From contig JAHDGF010000008.1 of assembly GCA_020627785.1 (NCBI GenBank), positions 63,524-122,893 on the forward strand: a DNA stretch of 59,370 nt. Direction: 5' to 3'. The position numbers and the translations under genes were made by a program. A model generated the notes under the pieces. The model was given only the letters and a program-made list of their open reading frames with translations, made no database searches and was not told the origin of the DNA. Origin of the DNA: Saprospiraceae bacterium (lineage in GTDB: Bacteria > Bacteroidota > Bacteroidia > Chitinophagales > Saprospiraceae). How positions within the stretch are numbered: position 1 is the first letter of the stretch; every line of letters starts with the position of its first letter. Shown in pieces: positions 35,801-45,300 of this stretch.

Positions 35801-35979
35801 AACTTGTAGATAAAAAAGTAGAAACGGCAACGTACGATGTAAATAACAAAAAGAAAATAATTGATCAACGTCAAAAGAATTTTCAAAAAGCGCAAAAAAC
35901 GCAAGCCGACTTAATCAAATCCTTGGAGCAAATCGTCAATGATTTAAAACCAATGGAGAAACATTTATTTAAAAAGTAA
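32803..35979 (+). CDS. Large coiled-coil membrane protein with RRRLERE repeats
   Basis: A 1058-residue protein with no signal peptide. Residues 55-130 (IKVLFLGVSEKLKEMYQ ... YPDILIGDND ... SQIFVVGT) look like a degenerate receiver or Rossmann-type fold. Residues 180-335 hold about six copies of a [LI][ST]DR[ED]RRRLERE motif set in acidic, Ser-rich spacers; 380-530 are Glu/Lys/Arg-rich and probably disordered. A folded helical part (540-760) precedes a membrane helix at 773-795, a 125-residue periplasmic domain, a second helix at 922-940, and a cytoplasmic coiled coil to the end. It lies between the VWA/FHA gene and the Hsp70-like gene with gaps of 6 and 3 bp. Function unknown. Confidence 0.8.
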   Translation: MGAEANDLKIFQDLQKQKTDLYRSMDKCFTQVKNSVSGQNLYNDVLKAAEEFENNKIKVLFLGVSEKLKEMYQANLEAGGNEHINFSYNIFEGDPLEYVINYKEYPDILIGDNDPEAYEKMRRRFTHSQIFVVGTHEDEKVEETEEIAAEAELGESIEDHQTVSGDEVMELAVKDPEEGEDVPLTDRDRRRLEREQRRMAKNNSANSENGAADGISDRERRRLEREKRRAAKSADNGDASAAKENESNLTDRERRRLEREKNKASNGTSSETKSDENSESNLSDRERRRLEREKRRSGAKATEANSNSSADDTNLTDRERRRLERQKAKEQETNETVSTNEPEKVIEEPETPPQSQEPIAELKEEPKEEPQKEMLAEESKQENDNGQTTQDETPELEEKAKESSNTERSERRREKREGRERNRNRDRGERSERGERRERGERGRNSDQSPSDGSSQENAGIVPVPVPTSNSAQKESANSGVSRVEERRSRRQARPEQKVRESTSERLRASERRERDMVQPKAKKVLDLNVDPKEIKIPKNKFLTNDLLLKDFIDVGNIRDSTFILKSYYSNKIGQISKLMEFFVKSKEVEGKRIKGKMILNNKDLSEIRSTDTRGMSRESSNVKGDLSKKIRILQRQFEAELDKVQFDEEGFVQLIKKEISDYQGLLEVESGKTITIDISDGYAKDLESNALKGLTDFVEGTAKTIITNVTSIQNELKNYLKEKKIEGPIIPKVSMSDMPTEDYCTLEPIETANFTKSFNKKGGMYQLFMELRTPMFMMMPLMMVGSLFGALLVGSDNGAISPKTHDEYGEQIVMIDRFPEYFAQNGTKEFITSFEEVVQKKGRESNYFIGNWASNGERRKKETFELNYKEQGGKVILFVSDSREKAVEQLTSFYDSKLGGGKRVSMGYSAIFGIISKYSQFRYYIFGALMLAIFMFSKKKIKEQALEKEVNLEKERRSIKNSLSQGLERGVSTQISSWKSFVNDFLKTKQDMLVGITEKLVDKKVETATYDVNNKKKIIDQRQKNFQKAQKTQADLIKSLEQIVNDLKPMEKHLFKK

Positions 35980-35982
35980 GAC

Positions 35983-37770
35983 ATGAATATTTGTTTCTCA
36001 TTAGAAGGTGACTTAATAAGAGCTTCAGGCCTAGATCTTGATTTAATACCTGTTAGATATGATTTACTAGGCCTTAGTGGCCAATCAATTAGTGGGTTAA
36101 ATGCATCTGTTTATATTGATGGAATGAATGCTTATACCAGGCATTTCTACAATTTTATCGATCAAGAAATGCCTGGTATTGAGATTCACAAAAATATATT
36201 GAGTGAATTCAATAATGAAGAAAAGGAGAATAAAGATGCTTCCGGAAGAAAATGGGGTGCTTTACATCTATTGGCAATCTTATTTAAAAAGGCAATTTTC
36301 GAAGTTGAATCTAAGCTTACCACAAATATCGAAGAAGTAGGTGTTGTTGCCTCTCCTGCACATTTTATGCAGAACACAAGGGATATTGAACTTGCGTTAG
36401 ATATTAATAATAAAGGGTTACAACATTTAATCAGCTATGGGCAAGCGAGTCTCCTTTATAATATTGAAGATGGGATCATTGAAAAAGATGACAAACATGC
36501 ATTGTTTGTTTTCTTAGATCATACCGAGATTAATATTGAATTGTTTGAGAAGTGCGATGATGGTTATGATTTATACATTGAATCGATCAAGTCAAATAAA
36601 TTACACGAGGCAACGCAATTAATTACAGATAAAATAAACTCCCTACTTGATGGAAGTATTCGGTTTACTCAAAAATCGAAAAATAGGATACACTCCGAAG
36701 CGACTAAATGTTTAAAGACATTCATGATCAATGAAAGTTTGCAGGTGTATAGCAATGATGTCTTACTCGAAGATGAGGTCTTTAATATTTGCATCCCTGA
36801 ATCTGTTGTGTCTGAATGTATTGGAGAATATCTCAAGGCAATTAAAATGGCTTTGGATACCATGTTCTTAAAGACAGGGATCGATAAAGATGGATTGAAA
36901 AATGTTTTTATTTCTGGAGCCTATCATCACTTTAAGCAGTTTAAACGAGGCGTTGCCAATTATTCTGAAACGTGGGAAGATAAGTTGGAGACGGACAATA
37001 AAAACATCTGGTTAACAAAGGGTGGGGCTCTTGCACTAAGTAATGAATTTTTAAATTTTGAAGTTCATTTTAAGGAGGGTAAAAATCAGCAAGAGCCAGG
37101 GAAAATAGTTTTAGTTTCTCAAGATATGCCCGATGAGACTATTGAAATTAATTTGAACTCTTTTACAGGTAATCATATAAAAACCTTGATTCAAAGAGAT
37201 GAAGAATTTGCGATCCAAACCAACACTTTTAAAATTTATAAGATCACTGAAGAAGAGGAGGAAGAATTAGGTTTTATTGAGATTTCAACTTTTGAAGATT
37301 TTAAGTTGATTGAGTATGAAATCAATCTGGTGATTAAGAATAATAAAATTTTAGCTGTCCAAGCATTGGATCAATTCAACGAAAACATTTTAAATTCTAA
37401 ATATTTCAAACAGGATCCATCTGGTTCATCCACTCCCGTTCCCATAAGTGAACCTCAAACTAAATCGAAGAAGGTAAAAATAAAGATTGGAGACGGTGGA
37501 AGGCCTCAGATAAAAATTACACCGAAAACTGAAGCAATTAAAGTAGGTGCAAAACCAAAATTGAATATAAAAGTTGGCGAATCTAAAGAAGAAAAGAATA
37601 AGATAAAAGTAGGGAATAAGAAAAAGGATACTCCAAAACAATTGGAGAATGCCACGAATGGTAAGATTAATATTAATTATATTAGAGCTAAAGCAAAAGA
37701 TACAGAAGACGTGATTGAGATTAAGGATTTTAAATCCCTAATTAGAAATATGGCAATTAATAATGCCTAA
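35983..37770 (+). CDS. Degenerate Hsp70/actin-fold protein with basic tail
   Basis: A 595-residue cytoplasmic protein. The layout follows Hsp70: EEVGVVASPAHFMQNTRD (near 117) matches the VPAYFND region, GLQHLISYGQASLLYN matches the AGL...NEPTAAALAY region, LFVFLDHTEINIELFE (near 173) stands for phosphate loop 2, and KNVFISGAYHHFKQF (near 305) for the adenosine motif. Yet the N-terminal DLGTT loop and the GGGT of loop 2 are missing, so ATP hydrolysis is doubtful. From residue 490 the tail has strands KKVKIKIGD, LNIKVGES, KNKIKVGNKKK and ends EIKDFKSLIRNM, resembling the linker of the JAMM protein. Gap 3 bp. Probably a structural or client-binding component. Confidence 0.7.
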   Translation: MNICFSLEGDLIRASGLDLDLIPVRYDLLGLSGQSISGLNASVYIDGMNAYTRHFYNFIDQEMPGIEIHKNILSEFNNEEKENKDASGRKWGALHLLAILFKKAIFEVESKLTTNIEEVGVVASPAHFMQNTRDIELALDINNKGLQHLISYGQASLLYNIEDGIIEKDDKHALFVFLDHTEINIELFEKCDDGYDLYIESIKSNKLHEATQLITDKINSLLDGSIRFTQKSKNRIHSEATKCLKTFMINESLQVYSNDVLLEDEVFNICIPESVVSECIGEYLKAIKMALDTMFLKTGIDKDGLKNVFISGAYHHFKQFKRGVANYSETWEDKLETDNKNIWLTKGGALALSNEFLNFEVHFKEGKNQQEPGKIVLVSQDMPDETIEINLNSFTGNHIKTLIQRDEEFAIQTNTFKIYKITEEEEEELGFIEISTFEDFKLIEYEINLVIKNNKILAVQALDQFNENILNSKYFKQDPSGSSTPVPISEPQTKSKKVKIKIGDGGRPQIKITPKTEAIKVGAKPKLNIKVGESKEEKNKIKVGNKKKDTPKQLENATNGKININYIRAKAKDTEDVIEIKDFKSLIRNMAINNA

Positions 37771-37813
37771 ATGCGAATCATTGAATAGATAATATTCAAC
37801 CAAAAACAATTTT

Positions 37814-39313
37814 ATGTTAAGAGTGACTCCCCTATTATTAAGCTGCCTAATTCTTGGTATGCTTAGTTCATGTAAATCCGATTGTAACGAAGAGACGAAC
37901 ATTGAGGTTCTCACAAATTGTTATCTGCAAGGTGAGGATGAAAGAGTGTATTCATTTGTAATGAATGTAACTCCTACTTGTAAGCAATACGAACTTTCTT
38001 ATTATCTAGATAACAATGAAATGAATACCATTCCAGTGTCTAACGGAATGGAAGTAATACTTGGGTCACGGCTACCAACAATCATTACGTACTTGTCAAA
38101 AGAAAGTTCTGGTTATGAGAGAAGTATTTCTCTATTGAATGATGCCTTCATGGATTTAGAGTGTGGTGGACAGCCAGGCATTTCTCAAGAAGATAATGGC
38201 CTTCAGGTTGCAGAAAATGAATATAATGAGGTAGAAGCTCCAGAAAGAAATACGCAACCAGTTCAATCCTCACAATCTGCACCTCAGCAAAATAACTATA
38301 CCGCTCAGGCTCAGTCGGATTTAAGCATTCAACAAGGCACAGTCATTGAAACCAATAGGTCAAACAATACAACCACCGTAGAAATATTTACTCCGGCGAA
38401 TATTGAAATATATTCTCCCAATCCTGTAGTGACGCGAACTATTCCAGCAGAAGATGCTCCAGCTAATACAGAAATTATTATGGAGGCTGAAAATACGACG
38501 ATAGATTTTATGGAAAAGGAGGTTGAAGAAACACCTTTGGTAGTTCCTGAACGAGAAAAGATTTCCTCGGTACAAAATGTACAAACCAGGAATACTTCTT
38601 CAAGTTTAGGTAGTAATAATTCAACAACTGTTTCTAAGGCACCACAAGTAGCAGACGTCAAAAAAGCAGAATATACACCTGAGCCTACGGCACCGATTCA
38701 ATCTACGAGTAGTTCAATTTCAACGACTTCTCGTCCAGTGGCAACGGCACCTAAGACTTCGGCTCCTAAGCCTAAGACACCTTCAATCGTTACAGCGACA
38801 CCTACTTCGAGGCCGTCAGATTCTGTGACCGCTAAGCCGACTAGTTCTTCGTCTTCATCCAAGACAAGTAAGACGGGAATGAAAAACTTAAAAGAAAAAG
38901 GTGGTATTCGTTCTTCTAATAAATGTAATGGAACGGATAGCCAGTATATGGCAGGACCATATACAATGAATATAAAGGCAAAGAAAAAATTAAAGTTGGA
39001 AAACTTTAGAGTATATGCAGATTCTCAAGGAACCGTGGATTTAATTATTAATTCCTTGAGTATGGATGAAGCAGAAATAATGGACGATATATTTGTACTT
39101 CCTTCAGAAGCTGGAACAGCCATAAATATATATTCCTTGGGTATAACAATGAACCCGGGTGAAGAATTTGCGATTACGGTTAACCCAGTAACTAAAGGCT
39201 TGAGATTTGAAAGTTCTGGAGCTTGTACGACTGATGTAGTTTCTTCCCCACTTGCTGACATACAATATGTTGATAAGAAAGTGGTATTTTTTGATTTACA
39301 GTTTATCTATTAA
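37814..39313 (+). CDS. Lipoprotein with Ser/Thr/Pro-rich spacer
   Basis: A 499-residue protein with a lipobox (LGMLSSC near residue 20), so it is probably membrane-anchored on the periplasmic or outer side. Residues 20-120 contain several cysteines and a beta-like fold. Residues 130-355 are a low-complexity Ser/Thr/Pro/Gln spacer. Residues 370-499 form a C-terminal beta-rich domain with two cysteines (NKCNGTDSQYMAGPYT ... SSGACTTDVV). The gene starts 43 bp after the Hsp70-like gene and ends 9 bp before the giant surface protein. No family recognised. The long spacer could let the C-terminal domain reach across the periplasm or peptidoglycan. Confidence 0.72.
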   Translation: MLRVTPLLLSCLILGMLSSCKSDCNEETNIEVLTNCYLQGEDERVYSFVMNVTPTCKQYELSYYLDNNEMNTIPVSNGMEVILGSRLPTIITYLSKESSGYERSISLLNDAFMDLECGGQPGISQEDNGLQVAENEYNEVEAPERNTQPVQSSQSAPQQNNYTAQAQSDLSIQQGTVIETNRSNNTTTVEIFTPANIEIYSPNPVVTRTIPAEDAPANTEIIMEAENTTIDFMEKEVEETPLVVPEREKISSVQNVQTRNTSSSLGSNNSTTVSKAPQVADVKKAEYTPEPTAPIQSTSSSISTTSRPVATAPKTSAPKPKTPSIVTATPTSRPSDSVTAKPTSSSSSSKTSKTGMKNLKEKGGIRSSNKCNGTDSQYMAGPYTMNIKAKKKLKLENFRVYADSQGTVDLIINSLSMDEAEIMDDIFVLPSEAGTAINIYSLGITMNPGEEFAITVNPVTKGLRFESSGACTTDVVSSPLADIQYVDKKVVFFDLQFIY

Positions 39314-39322
39314 TAGAACGCT

Positions 39323-42300
39323 ATGAAATTTTTTAGAGTATTATCATTGACTTTAGGTCTTATTGGTTTTGCATTGGTACAACTCAACGGGCAGAGTTGT
39401 AATGCACCAAGCATATCTTGCTATCCAGAAAATGATTCCAACAATACTAATTGTAGTGGTGATTTAGAATTAGATGCATCAGGTGGTGCTGCTAATGGTT
39501 GGGATTGGGGTGGCAATAATACTGACTCATACATTTGCATATCGAATCCAGGAATGTATTCTGTTACAGTTACTTGCAATAATGGAGCTACCGATGTCGC
39601 CTCGGTAACTGTCATAACATATTATGCCGATACTGATAATGATGGATTTGGAGACCCTAATAACACCATATTAGGTTGCGATGGTATGGTGCCAGCTGAT
39701 CATGTTTTAGATAACACTGATTGTAATGACAATGACGCAAATATTGGTTCCATGAATACTGATGCGGACTGTGATGGAGTAATAACTTCAGAGGATTGTG
39801 ATGATACTGATGCTTCTAATACGAATTCAAATGTAAACGATGCGGACTGTGATGGAGTAATAACTTCCGAAGATTGTGATGATACTGATGCTTCCAATAC
39901 GAATTCAAATGTAAATGATGCGGACTGTGATGGAGTAATAACTTCAGAGGATTGTGATGATACTGATGCTTCTAATACGAATTCAAATGTAAACGATGCG
40001 GACTGTGATGGAGTGATTACCTCAGAAGATTGTGATGATACTGATGCATCAAATACGAATTCAAATGTAAATGATGCAGATTGTGATGGAGTAATTACCT
40101 CAGAAGATTGTGATGATACTGATGCCTCTAATACGAATACGAATGTAAATGATGCGGATTGTGACGGGGTAGTTACCTCAGAAGATTGTGATGATAATGA
40201 TCCTTCAAATACAAATACAAATATAAATGATGGTGATTGTGATGGAGTAGTTACGTCGGAAGATTGTGATGATACTGATGCTTCCAATACGAATTCAAAT
40301 GTAAATGATGCAGATTGTGACGGAGTAATTACGTCGGAAGATTGTGATGATACCGATGCTTCAAATACGAATTCAAATGTAAATGATGCGGACTGTGATG
40401 GAGTGATTACGTCGGAAGATTGTGATGATAGTGATCCTTCCAATACGAATTCAAATGTAAATGATGGGGATTGCGATGGAGTAGTTACGTCGGAAGATTG
40501 CGATGATAGTGATCCTTCCAATACGAATTCAAATGTAAATGATGCAGATTGTGATGGAGTAATTACCGCAGAAGATTGTGATGATAATGATGCTTCAAAT
40601 ACGAATACGAATATTAATGATGCGGATTGTGATGGAGTGATTACCTCAGAAGATTGTGATGATAATGACCCATTTGTTGTAACTACAAACACAAATGATG
40701 CGGATTGTGATGGAGTTCCTACTGGAATAGATTGTGATGATAGTGATGCCTCTAATACAAATTCAAATGCTAATGATGGAGATTGTGATGGAGTCCCAAC
40801 TAATATTGATTGTAATGACGCTGATCCAAATGTGACAAACACTAATGTGAACGATGCAGATTGTGATGGAGTTCCTACTAGTATTGATTGTGATGATAAT
40901 GATGCCTCCAATACAAATACTAATGTGAACGATGCGGATTGTGATGGAGTAGTTACGTCGGAAGATTGTGATGATAATGATGCCTCCAATACAGATTCAA
41001 ATGCTAATGATGGAGATTGTGATGGAGTGATCACTTCTGAAGATTGTGATGATAACGATGCTTCAAACACGAATTCGAATGTAAATGATGCAGACTGTGA
41101 TGGAGTGATTACTTCCGAAGATTGTGATGATAATGATGCTTCCAATACGAATTCAAATGTAAATGATGCAGATTGTGATGGGGTGAATTCTACCGATGAT
41201 TGTGATGATAGTGATCCTTTAGTTGGTGGTCCTACCCTCTGGTACATTGATGAGGATGGAGATGGTTACAGCGGAAGCACTTCGACTGCATGTGATAGAC
41301 CCGCTTTTGGCTTCTTTTTATCCGAACTTTTAGGAACTGGTGATTGTAATGACTTAGATGTAAATATAAATCCTGGGGTTATTGAGATTGGTTGTAATAA
41401 CATAGATGACGACTGTAACTCTAGCACCAGTGATTTTGTTGATGGAGATGGAGATGGATTTTCTTGTGATGTAGATTGCGATGATACTGATCCTTCGATC
41501 AATCCAAATGCGGTTGAAATATGTAATAATGTTGATGACAATTGTGATGGAAATATTGATGATGGAGCTATTGCTCCAACTATAAATATTACTTCATCAA
41601 ATGGTAACACTTTAACTTGTGCAGTTACAAGTTTAACCTTAACTGCATCAGGATCAACAACTACAGGTGGTAGCTTAAATTACAGTTGGGCGGTAACAGC
41701 AGGAGGACCAATTGATGTGACATCAAACAATCAAATTACAGTTAGTAACCCTGGAACCTACGAAGTTTCAGTATCTGATAATTCAAATGGATGTCAAACA
41801 ATTGTTGATTTTCAAGTCATAGAAAATAATAATCTGCCATCCGCGGTGTTGAATACTCCTGGTCAGTTAACTTGTACAAATACATCAGTGACATTGAATG
41901 CAGTTGGCAGTACAGTTGGAAATACAGGAGCAATTTTAGGTTATACTTGGAGCACAGGAGCAACTACAAGTGCAATAGATGTAACTTCACCAGGAACTTA
42001 TATTGTTACTGTAACAGATCAATTCAGTTGTTCTGATACAGCTTCAACTATAGTAAGTGCTAACACAACTCCGCCAATATTATCTATTGCTGCAGCGCAG
42101 GATACCATTTGCTCTGGAGAATCTACAACCTTGACTGTTACAGCACCAAATGTTACCACGCCAATATGGAGCACAAATCAAAGTGGATTTAGTATTTCAA
42201 CTCCTAGCTTAACTACTACTACTAGCTATGTCGCAACTGTCACTTCAAATGTCAATGGATGTACGAGTTCATCTTCAATTGTTGTTGCAGTAAACCCTAA

Positions 42301-45300
42301 TCCGGTAGCAAATGCAGTTGTAAATGATAATGATATTTGCGTAGGACAAACCATCAATTTGAACCAGCAAACACCAGGATTAAGTTGTCAATGGACAACT
42401 CCAACACTTGTTTCTGGGTGTTCAATAACTTCCACGCCTGCAACAAATACTACATATACAGTTACAGTGACTGATGTAAATAATTGCACGAATACCGACC
42501 AAGTATCAGTAACCGTAAGGCCTAGGCCAAATGTGAGTATAGCACTTAACGATATGTCTGGTACAGCAAATAATGATGGAATAATTTGTGAAGGTGAACA
42601 GACAACATTAATTGCATCTGCAACCAACAGTACGATTCAGACTTATGCTTGGAGCAATGGAGCTAGTGCAAATTCTACAACGGTATCCCCATCGGTTCCT
42701 GGAACTAATTATGTAGTTACGGTAACTAATACTTTTGGATGCACCAATGTAATTAGTCAAAATATAGCCGTTAATTCATTACCTAATCCAACGCTAACCA
42801 TAGTAGAAAATTCAGGAATTGCTTCTAACGATGGTATTATATGTGAAGGTTATTCTGGAGGATTCATACAGGCCAATGCTGGTTCAAATGCGAATCCAAT
42901 ATCCTATTCTTGGGATGACGATGGCATGCCAGGTTTTAGCAATTCAAGTCAATATCCAATTAGTAATAACACCTCAGCGGCTACTTCAAGCTATAACGTA
43001 AATGTGAATGTTTCAGACGGAAATAATTGTTCAGAAACTAGCGCAAGTTTACCGGTGACAGTTTGCAGGCCGCCCGCAGTGGACTTTAGTCTGGGGGGAG
43101 TTTTATTTTTATTCACTGAAAGAGATATACAATTTGAAGGAATTATTTCTGCTCCTGGATTTTGTGGCGGAGCTGACTGTTCAATTACTAATTGGCAATG
43201 GGACTTCGGAGATGGCATAACTGGCTCAGGCCAAATGCCACCTGTGGTGGTTTATTCCACGGAAGGAAATAAAACTGTAAGAATTACTGTGCAATCTTCT
43301 TGTGGTTGCAGTAATACATTTCTAAGAGATGTTTTCGTGCGAAGCATTGATGATTGTCAAGCCATAATTACAGTAAATGGACAAGAAGAAAATGTGGTTG
43401 AGGAATGCTTAGGCGCTGGGATAATATACGATATAGATAATCAATCTGTTGGTAGAAAATTAGCCAGTGGAGATAATGAAGTGATAATCCAAATGGATTG
43501 GTTTCTTTCTAGATTTGAGTTTGATAATAATGGAATGGAGATTATTTTAGATAATAATCAAATAACTGCAAATGGTAGTTTCCCGAACTATAATATTCAA
43601 GGGCTAGTAACTACAACTGCAGGGATAGATCCATTAGAACAATCTTTTAACTTAGAATTTAAATCACCAGGTAATTATCGTTTAACGCATAGTATTCTTG
43701 ATAATTCTGGATGTTCTAAAAGTGAGCCTCCAGTCGAATTTAAAATAAAAGAGACACCAACAGCTACTTTTAGCAAAGACGAGATTGAAATATGCTTTGG
43801 TGATGATTTGTTAGCCTCAATTAATGATAATGCGGCAGTAAATCCTGATGTGAATATAAATACCACTCCTTCAGATGATACCACCATTGTCGTAAATATT
43901 GATGGCGAACTAATACCTTATGGAAACTCTTATTTTTTATCCAACATAACTGAAGATTTATTAATCTCAATTAACTCTACGGAATACAATGTGGGTTCGG
44001 CCTGTACAAATGATACAGATGACTTTTTAGAAGTTACCGTTATAAAGCCAATCGAATTAACGTCGAGTGAATTCATCTGTGATGATGAAGGTTTAACTGT
44101 TGAATCATTAACGCTTCAATTTGAAGGGGCTAGAAATGAAACAGATGAAAGATTTCAGATTAATTCTATCTTTCTACAAGATGATCCGAATAATGCTGCC
44201 TTCAGATTTAATTTCGACAATGTTACAGTTAATGAAGGGGAGCCTATTGATTTTGATAACTTTACCAACTTTAGTGGAGATTTATTCAGTGATTGGGAAA
44301 TGTTGCCTGACACAAACTATGTCTTGGAAGTTTTAGCTGACTCTGCTCCTACCATGTGTAATAACAATCAAATAATATTGAATCTTATTTGTGATTGCAC
44401 AACTGATTTTGGAGAATTAGCTGACTTAGGGTCAGACATTGATGGTTGCACAAACGCTCCAATTTTGATTAGATATGATTCCACAGCAGTGGAAAATATC
44501 CCATCAAATGCGAGTCGACACCTGATTATTTCAACTGCAACTTCAATTGAATCAATTTCGGACGTTTTGACATCCTATCCAATAGAAGATGATTTTGTAG
44601 TTGAAATTAATGCTATTGATTTACCTTATGAAGTGGAGACTCAATATAATGCGTTTGTTTATATAGGTGAGGCGGTAAACAATATTCCAACTTTCTTAAA
44701 TCAATGTGATTTGACCTCGGATTTCTTTAGATCGTTTACTTTCCATCAAGCACCTCTGAGCAACGGTATAATTTCATTCGTAGGAAGAGATAACTTCTGC
44801 AATAATAGTTTTGATGTTCCAATTGGCATAGGAACAAAACTTGTTGGAAGTTCTGTCGATATAACAATGGTTAATGATGGTGAAGAATTTCCATTAGTTA
44901 CCAATTATAGAGATTCACTGTTTAATGCTGATATCCTAATTCCATTTAGTGATACTATTACCATTCGTGTGGATGAATCTATCACTTACCCTATCAGTGG
45001 AGGAAGCTTGACTTGTACTGATTCCTATAGTAAAGATCTATTCATAAAAGATGAATCAGCACCCAATCAATATCCTGTCATACTTTGGCAAGGGGATAAT
45101 GCTAATCCAGATTTTGCTGGTAATCGAGGTCATATTCTTGCTCTAGAATTATTTGATCCCACAACGAATCAGTTGAAAAATCCAAATGAAGGACCAGATG
45201 ATCTATGCTTTCAATGGGGTAAAACCATCCTTCCATTTGATATATTACCAATACAGGAAATTTACATTGTCAATCAAGAAGATCCGTTCCTACAATCAAA

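Noticed and set aside
27773..37770. Type VII secretion system
   Set aside because: A YukD-like and an FHA-like protein are present, but there is no EccC/EssC ATPase and no WXG100 protein in the window.
39700..41247. 515-residue minus-strand frame rich in SSQSS and TPSQSASF
   Set aside because: Shadow of the nineteen 78-bp repeats on the other strand; no start signal or context.
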